Assembly (NCBI GenBank): GCA_947503305.1
Contig: CANNDF010000001.1
Coordinates: 1,054,001 to 1,118,000 of the forward strand
Source of the DNA: an uncultured Dokdonia sp.
GTDB taxonomy: Bacteria > Bacteroidota > Bacteroidia > Flavobacteriales > Flavobacteriaceae
Direction of reading: 5' to 3'
DNA length: 64,000 bases
In this document: positions 52,685-61,017 of the stretch, one piece after another
Position numbering within the stretch: the stretch's first letter is position 1
Layout of the letters: the number at the start of each line of letters is the position of its first letter
Program-made: the position numbers and the translations under genes
Notes under the pieces: model-generated
What the model was told of the DNA's origin: nothing
What the model saw: only the letters and a program-made list of their open reading frames with translations
Databases searched by the model: none

Positions 52685-52805
52685 TGTTATCAAGAAAGGC
52701 TGAGGGATTAGACCCTATGACGCCTTAGCAACCCTTTCACTTAGAAAGAAGGTGCTACCTTCTACCGATGTAATTGATCATTTCCAATACAACGGATAGA
52801 TAACA
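52685..52805 (+). promoter_or_regulatory. SAM-I (S-box) riboswitch
   Basis: The conserved S-box core is present: TTATCAAGAAAGGCTGAGGG, then GACCCTATGACGCC and TAGCAACC, an AAGGTGCTACCTT arm and the GAT...ATC arm. The outer stem P1 pairs TGTTATC (52685-52691) with GATAACA (52799-52805). Downstream, a GTGCCTC/GAGGTGTTT hairpin with a T-rich tail near 52860-52895 could be the expression platform. It controls metY and probably the genes behind it in response to SAM. Confidence 0.95.
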
Positions 52806-52929
52806 ACAGGTAAGCCATTGGTTTACTATTGTGACTTTTCTTAATAATATTTTTCTGTTAGGTGCCTCTATTATCGAGGTGTTTGGCTTTTGTTTTTAAT
52901 CTAATTGTTAAACTCAAAAAAAGAGAAAA

Positions 52930-54222
52930 ATGAGTACATCAAAATTTGCAACAAACGCGTTGCACGCAGGACATGACACTACACAAGCAGGAGGAACCAG
53001 AGCGGTTCCTATATATCAAAGCACTGCCTATGTGTTTAATGACGCCGATCATGCGGCAAATCTGTTTAACCTATCTGAAACCGGGTATATTTATACTCGT
53101 ATTAATAACCCTACAAACGATATCTTAGAGCAGCGCCTTACAGCTTTAGAAGGAGGATTAGCCTCAGTGGTAACGGCATCAGGAACAGCAGCTATTAATA
53201 CTACACTTCTCACGTTATTAAGAACGGGAGATCATATAGTAGCTTCAAATAGTTTATATGGAGGGACCTATAATTTGTTAAGTGTAACCCTACCTCGATT
53301 TGGAATTACTACAACTTTTGTAGATCCTTCTGATCCTTCTAATTTTGAAAAAGCAACACAAGAAAATACAAGAGCTTTCTTTATAGAGTCATTAGGGAAC
53401 CCTAAGTTGGATGTGTTGGATATTCAAGAGATTTCCACTTTTGCCAAAGCACATAAAGTCCCTTTAATTGTTGATAATACAGTGGCAACTCCTGCATTAT
53501 TAAACCCAATACAATATGGGGCAGATATTGTTATCCATTCTTTGACAAAGTATATCAATGGAAATGGAACTGCTCTTGGAGGTGTTATTATAGATGCAGG
53601 AACCTTTGATTGGTCAAATGGTAAATTTCCAGAATTTACAGAACCATCGCCAGGATATCATGGTTTAGTATACCATGAAGCACTTGCCGAGGCGGCATTT
53701 ATTGCAAAGGTTCGGATAGAAGGATTGCGAGATCATGGAGCTGCATTGAGCCCATTTAATGCATTCCAAATTATTCAGGGGCTGGAAACATTAGAATTGA
53801 GAATTCAAAAACATTCAGAAAATGCATTGGCATTAGCTACATGGTTGCAAGAAAAGGATGAAGTAGCATGGGTTAATTATCCTGGATTAGATACGAGTGA
53901 CTATAAAAATCTTGCACAAAAATATTTACCTAAAGGGCAAAGTGGTATTGTAACTTTTGGTGTAAAAGGAGGTTTTGAAAGTGCCAAAACAATTGCCAAT
54001 GAAACCAAAGTTTTCTCATTATTAGCAAACATAGGAGATACAAAATCTTTAATTATCCATCCTGCAAGTACTACTCATCAACAGCTTAATGATGAGGAAC
54101 AAATTGCTACTGGAGTTACACAAGATTTGATTCGACTATCCGTAGGCCTTGAAAATATAGAAGACCTAAAAACTGATTTAGAACATGCATTTTCTAAAGT
54201 TGATAAAAATGTTCTTGTATAA
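52930..54222 (+). CDS. metY: O-acetylhomoserine sulfhydrylase
   Basis: Uses sulfide from the assimilation genes downstream to convert O-acetylhomoserine to homocysteine. A 430-residue PLP enzyme of the Cys/Met metabolism family: YTRINNPTNDILEQRLTALEGG, SLYGGTYNLL, and the PLP lysine in HSLTKYINGNGTALGG. The long form (over 420 residues) is the MetY type, unlike the shorter paralogue at 56372. First gene after the SAM riboswitch. Confidence 0.95.
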   Translation: MSTSKFATNALHAGHDTTQAGGTRAVPIYQSTAYVFNDADHAANLFNLSETGYIYTRINNPTNDILEQRLTALEGGLASVVTASGTAAINTTLLTLLRTGDHIVASNSLYGGTYNLLSVTLPRFGITTTFVDPSDPSNFEKATQENTRAFFIESLGNPKLDVLDIQEISTFAKAHKVPLIVDNTVATPALLNPIQYGADIVIHSLTKYINGNGTALGGVIIDAGTFDWSNGKFPEFTEPSPGYHGLVYHEALAEAAFIAKVRIEGLRDHGAALSPFNAFQIIQGLETLELRIQKHSENALALATWLQEKDEVAWVNYPGLDTSDYKNLAQKYLPKGQSGIVTFGVKGGFESAKTIANETKVFSLLANIGDTKSLIIHPASTTHQQLNDEEQIATGVTQDLIRLSVGLENIEDLKTDLEHAFSKVDKNVLV

Positions 54223-54247
54223 TTATTAATTAAGTTGGTTAATTCTC

Positions 54248-54300
54248 GGGTAAAAGCTTTTGCCATTTATTTTTTACAGAATGTGTAAGAGTTTTTACCC
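54248..54300 (+). other. Hairpin in the metY-metX gap
   Basis: GGGTAAAA (54248-54255) can pair with TTTTACCC (54293-54300) across a 37-nt loop, just before metX. No T-run follows, so it is not a terminator; its role is unclear. Confidence 0.3.
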
Positions 54301-54309
54301 AATTACAAT

Positions 54310-55290
54310 ATGCTAAAAAGTCGTAACATATCAAATTTTGTCACTCAAAGCGGGCATGTATGTGATCTTCAAATCACGTATCAATTGTTTGGTCAGCCTT
54401 TAGGAGATGCTCCTGTAGTATTAGTAAATCATGCCTTAACTGGAAATTCAGAAGTATGTGGTGAACATGGGTGGTGGCGAGATCTCATAGGAATAGATAA
54501 AGTAATAGATACAACCATAGTAACAGTGCTTGCTATTGATATTCCTGGGAATGGATATGACGGACACCCATATAATCTCATCTTAGAATATAAAGAATTC
54601 CATATTAGAGATATTGCTATATTGCAATATAACATAATTAAATATTTAGATATTCATAATATTTATGCGTGTATAGGGGGATCTTTAGGAGGGCAAATAG
54701 CTTGGGAGCTTGCAGCATTACATCCTCATTTGATAGAGCATTTAATCCCTGTGGCGACAGATTGGAAAGCGACAGATTGGGTAATTGCTCAATGTAAAAT
54801 TCAAGATAGTATTCTCAATCATTCATCTTTCCCTATAGAAGATGCTCGTATGCATGCAATGTCCTTCTATCGTACAGCAGCTTCATTTAAAGAAAAATTT
54901 GAACGTACAAAGAATGAAGCTCTTGGAATGTATAATATAGAAAGTTGGTTACTACATCATGGTAAGCGTCTTAAAGAACGTTTTGAGCTATCATCATACA
55001 AATTAATGAATCATCTTCTAGGACAAGCAGATATTACAAGAGGAAGAGGAACTATCCAGGAAGTGTTTAAAACCATAGGAAGTAAAGTACATCTTGTTGC
55101 TATAGATAGTGATGGACTTTTTCTAGCAAATCCTATAAAAGAAACATATCAATTATTACTAGAAGCGGGAGTTCAAGCAACGTACCATGAGATAATGTCT
55201 ATACATGGTCACGATGCATTTTTAATTGAATACAATCAACTAGCACAAAGTATTAAACCTATTTTTTCAAAAATAATATGTCATCAATAA
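54310..55290 (+). CDS. metX: Homoserine O-acetyltransferase-type alpha/beta hydrolase
   Basis: Acylates homoserine, the substrate of MetY/MetZ. 326 residues with alpha/beta fold: LVNHALTGNSEV oxyanion region, nucleophile elbow GGSLGGQ, Asp in AIDSDGLF and His in IHGHDAFL, which match the MetX triad. Slightly shorter than the usual 350-380 residues. Its end overlaps the homoserine dehydrogenase start by 13 nt, consistent with an operon. Confidence 0.92.
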   Translation: MLKSRNISNFVTQSGHVCDLQITYQLFGQPLGDAPVVLVNHALTGNSEVCGEHGWWRDLIGIDKVIDTTIVTVLAIDIPGNGYDGHPYNLILEYKEFHIRDIAILQYNIIKYLDIHNIYACIGGSLGGQIAWELAALHPHLIEHLIPVATDWKATDWVIAQCKIQDSILNHSSFPIEDARMHAMSFYRTAASFKEKFERTKNEALGMYNIESWLLHHGKRLKERFELSSYKLMNHLLGQADITRGRGTIQEVFKTIGSKVHLVAIDSDGLFLANPIKETYQLLLEAGVQATYHEIMSIHGHDAFLIEYNQLAQSIKPIFSKIICHQ

Positions 55291-56345
55291 TAAATATTGT
55301 CATTTTCGGAATCGGTAATGTAGGTAGTACACTTATAAACCAAGTGATACGTTTTAATAAAAAACAATCCTCTACACGTATTAATGTCTTTGCCATTGCA
55401 AATTCAAAGCATGTTTTTTTTTCAAATGAATCTATTGCTACCACATGGCGATCTGATTTTAAAACAGCATCGTATCCTTATAGCTTGAAAGATATTATAG
55501 CTCATGTAACTACAAATAACTATAACAACTTAATTGCTGTTGATGTTACAGCAAGTAACGATTTTGTTACTAATTATATTCCATTAATTGAAAATGGATT
55601 TCATATTGTAACAGCAAATAAAATTGCAAATACATTGTCGTATGAATTTTATCAGAAAGTTCGCAAAGCTCTTAAAAATAATAATAAACAATTTTTATAT
55701 GAAACTAATGTAGGTGCAGGATTACCAATCATTGATACCATTAAAAGCCTCTACCAAAGCGGAGAAGAAATTCAAAAAATAAGAGGCGTTTTTTCGGGAT
55801 CTTTAAGCTATTTATTTAATACATTTTCTAAAGAGAATAAAGAATTTTCAGAAGTCTTGTTAGAAGCAGATGCACTTGGGTTGACAGAGCCAGATGCCCG
55901 AGAAGATCTTTCTGGAAACGATGTTGCAAGAAAGTTATTGATTTTAGGACGAGAGCTTGGTTTAACATTAGAGTTTGAAGATGTGGAAGTACAATCCTTA
56001 GTCCCTTCAGAATTAAATGGAAAAACGACCTTACCAGAATTTAGAAATAGCATTAAAGTATTAGATTCCATTTTTACAGAAAACAAGCAAAAATTGCGTG
56101 ACAATGAAGTGCTTAGGCATATAGGAGAGTTAGATATAAAAAGTAAAAAGTTAGAAGTCAAACTTATACAAGAATCAAAAGAAACAGCCTTAGGTCAAAC
56201 CCGAGGAGCAGACGCTGTTTTTGAGATTTATACAGATTCCTACGGAGAACAACCTATTGTTATTCAAGGAGCAGGAGCAGGAAAGGCAGTAACAGCCAGA
56301 GGTGTATTAAGTGATATATTAAAAGTGTCACAACATCTTAATTAA
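55278..56345 (+). CDS. hom: Homoserine dehydrogenase
   Basis: Reduces aspartate semialdehyde to homoserine. 355 residues: N-terminal Rossmann GIGNVGSTL, then TANKIANT, FLYETNVGAGLPIIDTIKSL and GVFSGSLSYLFNTF, with the catalytic Lys/Asp region DLSGNDVARKLLILGRELG. No aspartokinase fusion and no C-terminal ACT domain, so it should not be feedback-inhibited by threonine in the usual way. Placed between metX and metZ, so it appears dedicated to methionine synthesis. Confidence 0.95.
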   Translation: MSSIINIVIFGIGNVGSTLINQVIRFNKKQSSTRINVFAIANSKHVFFSNESIATTWRSDFKTASYPYSLKDIIAHVTTNNYNNLIAVDVTASNDFVTNYIPLIENGFHIVTANKIANTLSYEFYQKVRKALKNNNKQFLYETNVGAGLPIIDTIKSLYQSGEEIQKIRGVFSGSLSYLFNTFSKENKEFSEVLLEADALGLTEPDAREDLSGNDVARKLLILGRELGLTLEFEDVEVQSLVPSELNGKTTLPEFRNSIKVLDSIFTENKQKLRDNEVLRHIGELDIKSKKLEVKLIQESKETALGQTRGADAVFEIYTDSYGEQPIVIQGAGAGKAVTARGVLSDILKVSQHLN

Positions 56346-56371
56346 AAGAAAATACTACATCATAAAATAGC

Positions 56372-57544
56372 ATGATATATAAAAATATAGAGACACAGGC
56401 TATTCGAACGCAATCTGAGCGGTCGCATTTTCAAGAGCATTCGACTCCGATGTATTTGACATCGAGTTTTATTTTTGAAGATGCCGAAGAAATGAGAGCT
56501 TCTTTTGCCGAAGAAAAAACGCGTACTATATATAGTAGATATACAAATCCAAATACGCAAGAATTAGTCGATAAGATGTGTTTGTTAGAAGGAGCAACAG
56601 CGGGACATGTATTTGCTACAGGGATGTCTGCTATTTTTAGCACATTTGCAGCGTTACTTGATAGTGGAGACCATGTGCTTTCTGCACGATCAATTTTTGG
56701 AAATACACACACATTATTTACAAAATACTTTCCGAAATGGCAGATAAGCCATAGTTATTTTGATGTCACACAACCAGATACTATTGAGGCACTTATAAAG
56801 CCTGAAACAAAAATTCTTTATGTAGAATCGCCTACAAACCCTGCTACAGATATTGCGCCATTAGCTTTTCTAGGAGATTTTTCGCGAAAGCATAACCTTA
56901 TTTTTATAGTAGATAACTGCTTTGCAACACCTTATTTACAACAACCAATAAAATATGGGGCAGACCTTGTAATACACTCAGCAACAAAACTTTTAGATGG
57001 TCAAGGTCGTGTGATGGGGGGTATAACAGTAGGAAAAGCAGATTTAATAGATACAATTTATCGGTTTGCAAGAATAACAGGGCCTGCACTATCTCCATTT
57101 AATGCATGGACCATTTCAAAAAGTATAGAAACACTCGCTGTACGCGTAGAAAGACATAGCAAGAATGCATTGGCGCTTGCAAAGTGGCTAGAAAAACACC
57201 CTAAAGTTATAAAGGTGAGATATCCATTCCTTACGTCACATCCACAGTATGAACTGGCAAAAAAACAGATGAAACTAGGAGGTAATATAGTAACAATAGA
57301 AGTAAAAGGAGGATTACAAAGTGGTATACATTTCCTAAATAGAATTGAAATGTGCTCACTTACAGCAAACTTAGGAGATACGCGGACTATTGTAAGTCAT
57401 CCTGCAAGTACGACCCATGGAAAACTGAGTGTAAAAGAACGAAGAGATGTAGGGATAACAGATGGACTCATTCGTATTTCAGTAGGACTAGAACATATAG
57501 AAGATATTATTAAAGATATAGAAACTTCCTTATGTGAATTATAG
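56372..57544 (+). CDS. metZ: Trans-sulfuration-family PLP enzyme (O-succinylhomoserine sulfhydrylase type)
   Basis: 390 residues of the Cys/Met PLP family: YSRYTNPNTQELVDKMCLLEGA, SIFGNTHTLF, and PLP lysine in HSATKLLDGQGRVMGG. The length and this motif fit MetZ or cystathionine gamma-synthase rather than the long MetY. Two homocysteine-forming enzymes in one operon suggest different acyl donors or a cystathionine route. A palindrome variant (56880) is read through in frame as FSRK. Confidence 0.9.
   Translation: MIYKNIETQAIRTQSERSHFQEHSTPMYLTSSFIFEDAEEMRASFAEEKTRTIYSRYTNPNTQELVDKMCLLEGATAGHVFATGMSAIFSTFAALLDSGDHVLSARSIFGNTHTLFTKYFPKWQISHSYFDVTQPDTIEALIKPETKILYVESPTNPATDIAPLAFLGDFSRKHNLIFIVDNCFATPYLQQPIKYGADLVIHSATKLLDGQGRVMGGITVGKADLIDTIYRFARITGPALSPFNAWTISKSIETLAVRVERHSKNALALAKWLEKHPKVIKVRYPFLTSHPQYELAKKQMKLGGNIVTIEVKGGLQSGIHFLNRIEMCSLTANLGDTRTIVSHPASTTHGKLSVKERRDVGITDGLIRISVGLEHIEDIIKDIETSLCEL
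56880..56891. repeat. Palindrome variant TTTCGCGAAAGC (coding)
   Basis: Right arm intact, left arm TTTTTCG instead of GCTTTCG; followed by ATAAC as in other copies. Inside metZ. Confidence 0.7.
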
Positions 57545-57627
57545 TTAAAATTTAAATCTTAACATAAAAAACACAAATTTTAAGATCGCTATATGATGAT
57601 AATTTTTAAATTTACAATTCTATTATC

Positions 57628-57656
57628 CTACTAATCCTATAGGATTATAGGTTTTT
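57628..57656 (+). terminator. Terminator after metZ
   Basis: The imperfect inverted repeat CCTACTAATCCTA / TAGGATTATAGG is followed by GTTTTT, separating the methionine and sulfate-assimilation genes. Confidence 0.6.
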
Positions 57657-57666
57657 AAAATAAATT

Positions 57667-57933
57667 ATGATTTTAGACCAACTTATACTCACAAAAAGTA
57701 ATGCAAAAGAGGCTTCATATAAAGAGGTAAAGTCTTCTGAAAAACCTATCCGAAGTATTGTAAAAGCATTAAGCTGGAGATTCATAGGAACATTAGATAC
57801 GCTTATTGTCTCGTATGTATTTACAGGAAAAATAGGAGTAGCGACCTCTATAGCATCTATTGACTTTGTGACAAAAATGATTCTGTATTTTTTTCATGAA
57901 CGTATCTGGAACTATATAGGATGGGGTAAATAA
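57667..57933 (+). CDS. DUF2061 small membrane protein
   Basis: 88 residues. DUF2061 signature: RSIVKALSWRFIGTLDTLIVSYVFTGK, then VATSIASIDFVTKMILYFFHERIWNYIGWG, giving two short hydrophobic helices. The family commonly sits at the head of sulfate-assimilation operons in Bacteroidota, as here directly before cysH, but its role (transport or enzyme support) is unknown. Confidence 0.88.
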   Translation: MILDQLILTKSNAKEASYKEVKSSEKPIRSIVKALSWRFIGTLDTLIVSYVFTGKIGVATSIASIDFVTKMILYFFHERIWNYIGWGK

Positions 57934-57955
57934 ATGTATATAAAATAATAATCTG

Positions 57956-58576
57956 ATGACACAAGAAGAACTAATAAAGATAAATACAGAATTGCGAGAT
58001 AAAACACCGCTAGAGATTTGTAAATGGGCTATATCCTATGGTAAAAACCCTATTGTAACTACAAATTTTAGACCCTATGAAGCGGCTATTTTGTATACGT
58101 GTGTAAATGCGAGTGCTACAATTCCTGTTGTATGGTGTGATTCTGGGTATAATACAGCAGCTACATATAAACATGCGGAATTATTAATAGAAAAGCTACA
58201 GTTAAATGTACAGTTATATGTTCCTAAGCAAACGGTGGCTCATCGTGCAGTAACGATAGGGATTCCTAGTGTAGATGACCCTGCTCATGCTGTATTTACA
58301 GAACAGGTAAAGTTAGAACCCTTTAAAAGAGCTTTAAAAGAATTACAACCTGATGTATGGTTTACTAACTTAAGGAAAGGACAAACCATTCATAGAGATT
58401 CATTAGATATTATAAGTCAAGATAAAAACGGGTTGCTCAAAGTAAGCCCTTTTTATTACTACAGCGATACAGAACTTGATGTATATCTAGAAGAAAATGC
58501 GTTACCTAATGAGTTTAATTATATAGACCCTACCAAAGTTTTAGAGCATCGTGAGTGTGGATTACATAGCGATTAA
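57956..58576 (+). CDS. cysH: Phosphoadenylyl-sulfate reductase
   Basis: Reduces activated sulfate to sulfite. 206 residues with the C-terminal ECGLH motif (catalytic Cys201), PVVWCDSGYNTAATY and WFTNLRKGQTIHR. The paired cysteines that bind the iron-sulfur cluster of APS reductases are absent, so it should be a PAPS-dependent enzyme. Yet no APS kinase (cysC) is present in the operon or fused to CysN. Followed by cysD after 35 bp. Confidence 0.93.
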   Translation: MTQEELIKINTELRDKTPLEICKWAISYGKNPIVTTNFRPYEAAILYTCVNASATIPVVWCDSGYNTAATYKHAELLIEKLQLNVQLYVPKQTVAHRAVTIGIPSVDDPAHAVFTEQVKLEPFKRALKELQPDVWFTNLRKGQTIHRDSLDIISQDKNGLLKVSPFYYYSDTELDVYLEENALPNEFNYIDPTKVLEHRECGLHSD

Positions 58577-58611
58577 ATACGAATAAAAAGAAAATAAATA
58601 ATCATACAAAA

Positions 58612-59547
58612 ATGATTGAGACTATAGAAACAAATACAGTTCTAAACCAAACAACAAGGTTAGCCATAAATCCATTAGAGAGTGAGGCTATTTATATATT
58701 TAGAGAAGTAGTAGCACAATTTGAAAAACCAGTATTGCTTTTTTCTGGTGGAAAAGATTCTATTACACTCGTACGTCTTGCTCAAAAAGCATTTTATCCC
58801 GGAAAAATTCCGTTTCCATTATTGCATGTAGATACAGGGCATAATTTTCCTGAGACGATTGCATTTAGAGACAAACTTGTAAAAGAACTAGGAGTAGAGC
58901 TTATCGTACGTTATGTACAAGATAGTATCGATCAAGGCAAGGTAATAGAAGAAAAAGGAAAATATGCAAGTCGTAATAGTTTACAAACCACAACACTCCT
59001 TGATGCATTAGAAGAATTCAAATTTGATGCTGCTATTGGGGGAGCTCGTCGAGATGAAGAAAAGGCAAGGGCAAAAGAGCGTATTTTTTCCGTACGCGAC
59101 GATTTTGGACAATGGGATGAAAAAAACCAACGTCCAGAACTTTTTGATCATTTAAACGGAAGAATAAGTTTGGGTCAAAATGTACGTGTATTTCCTATAA
59201 GTAATTGGACAGAACTCGATGTTTGGAGTTATATCGCAAAAGAAAAAATAGAAATACCCTCTATTTATTTTGCGCATAAACGTGAGACTTTTATACGTGA
59301 TGGTATGATCTGGTCTTCAGCTGAGGTTGTCTATAGAGAAGAAGATGAAGTGGTAGAAGAACGTTTGGTGCGCTTCAGAACCGTAGGAGATATGTCTTGT
59401 ACCGCAGCGGTACTCTCTGATGCGACAACATTAGAAAAAGTAGTAGATGAGATAAGGGCCTCTACAATTTCTGAAAGGGGCGCTCGAATAGATGATAAAC
59501 GATCTGAAGCAGCAATGGAAAAGCGTAAACAACAAGGGTATTTCTAA
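58612..59547 (+). CDS. cysD: Sulfate adenylyltransferase subunit 2
   Basis: ATP sulfurylase catalytic subunit making APS from sulfate and ATP. 311 residues: PP-loop LLFSGGKDSI, HVDTGHNFPETIAFRD, GGARRDEEKARAKER, and a C-terminal MSCTAAVLSDATTLEKVVDEI. The start choice (ATG 58612) is 35 bp after cysH. Its end is only 4 nt before a composite inverted repeat that separates it from cysN. Confidence 0.97.
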   Translation: MIETIETNTVLNQTTRLAINPLESEAIYIFREVVAQFEKPVLLFSGGKDSITLVRLAQKAFYPGKIPFPLLHVDTGHNFPETIAFRDKLVKELGVELIVRYVQDSIDQGKVIEEKGKYASRNSLQTTTLLDALEEFKFDAAIGGARRDEEKARAKERIFSVRDDFGQWDEKNQRPELFDHLNGRISLGQNVRVFPISNWTELDVWSYIAKEKIEIPSIYFAHKRETFIRDGMIWSSAEVVYREEDEVVEERLVRFRTVGDMSCTAAVLSDATTLEKVVDEIRASTISERGARIDDKRSEAAMEKRKQQGYF

Positions 59548-59687
59548 ATCCCCTAACCCCAAAGGGGAATATAAGATGATGATATAAGCTTTCGCGAAAG
59601 CGTATAAAGAATAAAAGAGTACTAATTAAAAACAGCTCTAAACCACAGGAGTGAAAATTCCTCCCTTTGGGAGGTTAGGTGGGAAGC
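59548..59687. repeat. Composite inverted repeat containing a palindrome copy, cysD-cysN gap
   Basis: CCCCTAACCCCAAAGGGG (59550-59567) on the left and TCCCTTTGGGAGGTTAGG (59663-59680) on the right are related in opposite orientation and are each a short hairpin. They frame about 95 bp with a perfect palindrome copy (59588-59601). This C+T-rich hairpin is a REP/MITE-like sequence type seen in Bacteroidota intergenic regions. Confidence 0.65.
59588..59601. repeat. Palindrome GCTTTCGCGAAAGC, copy in the cysD-cysN gap
   Basis: Perfect core, extended AAGCTTTCGCGAAAGCGTAT, in the middle of the composite repeat. Confidence 0.9.
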
Positions 59688-59688
59688 C

Positions 59689-60936
59689 ATGGAAGTATTA
59701 AAAATAGCAACCGCAGGAAGTGTAGATGATGGGAAAAGTACCTTGATAGGGAGGATTCTATATGACACACAATCATTAACAACAGATAAGCTAGAAGCGA
59801 TAGAAGAAAAGAGTAAGGCAAATGGATTTGATTATCTAGATTTCTCGCTAGCGACAGATGGGCTTATTGCCGAAAGAGAGCAAGGAATCACTATTGATGT
59901 CGCTCATATTTATTTTTCTTCAAAAACGAAAAGCTATATCGTTGCAGATACACCTGGACATATAGAATATACTCGTAATATGGTAACTGGCGCGTCTACG
60001 TCACAAGCCTCTATTATTCTTGTAGATGCTCGTAAAGGTGTTATTGAGCAAACGTATCGTCATTTTTTTATCAATAATTTACTTCGTGTCAAAGACATTA
60101 TTGTTGCAGTTAATAAGATGGATTTAGTTGACTTTTCAGCATCTGTATATGAAGAAATCAAGGATGATTTTCAAAAGATGATTGCAGAAAGTGATTATAA
60201 AGAACAAAACATCACCTTTATTCCCGTAAGTGCATTACTTGGAGATAATGTAGTCACTCCCTCTGAAAATATGCCTTGGTATGAAGGAAATACCATTTTA
60301 GATCACTTAGAAAATCTGGAAGCACAAGATGTATATGAGCAATCACAAATGCGTTTTCCAGTACAGATGGTTATACGCCCTAAAAAAACTGATTTCCATG
60401 ATTTTAGAGGGTATGCCGGAAAAATTTATGGGGATGATCTTGAAGTAGGTGATGAGGTAACCATCCTTCCTTCATTAACGAACTCACGTATAAAAGAAAT
60501 TTACTTTTTTGATCAAAAGTTTGATAAAGCAGGAAGAGGCAGTTCATGTACGATTACGCTGGAAGATGATATAAACATTAGTAGAGGAGACATGATTGTC
60601 AAAAATGCCGAAAGGCCTCATATAGGAAAACAACTAGAAGCCAAAGTTTGCTGGATGGATACAAAAGAATTGCAAGCTGGGACACAATACTTTTTACAAA
60701 GCGGGAGTAATCGAATTTTGGCAAAAATAAAAGAAGTGTCAGGAGTGATACATACTGATTTTTCAGGAGAAGATGTGACAGCACACTCTTTAAAATTGAA
60801 TGAAGTAGGAAAAGTAAATATTCTCATGAGTAGACCTCTTGCATATGATTCGTATACTCAGAATAGAATTTCAGGATCTTTCATTTTGATTGATGCTCAC
60901 ACAAATACGACAGCTGGTGTAGGTTTTATAGAATAA
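59689..60936 (+). CDS. cysN: Sulfate adenylyltransferase subunit 1 (GTPase)
   Basis: GTP-binding partner that drives ATP sulfurylase. 415 residues with elongation-factor-type G domain: GSVDDGKSTLIGR (10-22), EREQGITIDVAH, DTPGH, and NKMD, then EF-Tu-like beta-barrel domains. No C-terminal APS kinase fusion. The 141-bp gap to cysD is filled by the composite repeat, unusual for a two-subunit enzyme. Confidence 0.97.
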   Translation: MEVLKIATAGSVDDGKSTLIGRILYDTQSLTTDKLEAIEEKSKANGFDYLDFSLATDGLIAEREQGITIDVAHIYFSSKTKSYIVADTPGHIEYTRNMVTGASTSQASIILVDARKGVIEQTYRHFFINNLLRVKDIIVAVNKMDLVDFSASVYEEIKDDFQKMIAESDYKEQNITFIPVSALLGDNVVTPSENMPWYEGNTILDHLENLEAQDVYEQSQMRFPVQMVIRPKKTDFHDFRGYAGKIYGDDLEVGDEVTILPSLTNSRIKEIYFFDQKFDKAGRGSSCTITLEDDINISRGDMIVKNAERPHIGKQLEAKVCWMDTKELQAGTQYFLQSGSNRILAKIKEVSGVIHTDFSGEDVTAHSLKLNEVGKVNILMSRPLAYDSYTQNRISGSFILIDAHTNTTAGVGFIE

Positions 60937-61017
60937 TATATTGATAAGATGCTTCATAAATGCTATGAGAAGCAGTGATGTCTTTTGGGAAAGAAGGCGC
61001 TATAAAAAAGAAAAAGA

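Noticed and set aside
54248-54300. Second riboswitch before metX
   Set aside because: Only an 8-bp stem with a long loop; no S-box or other known aptamer core was seen.
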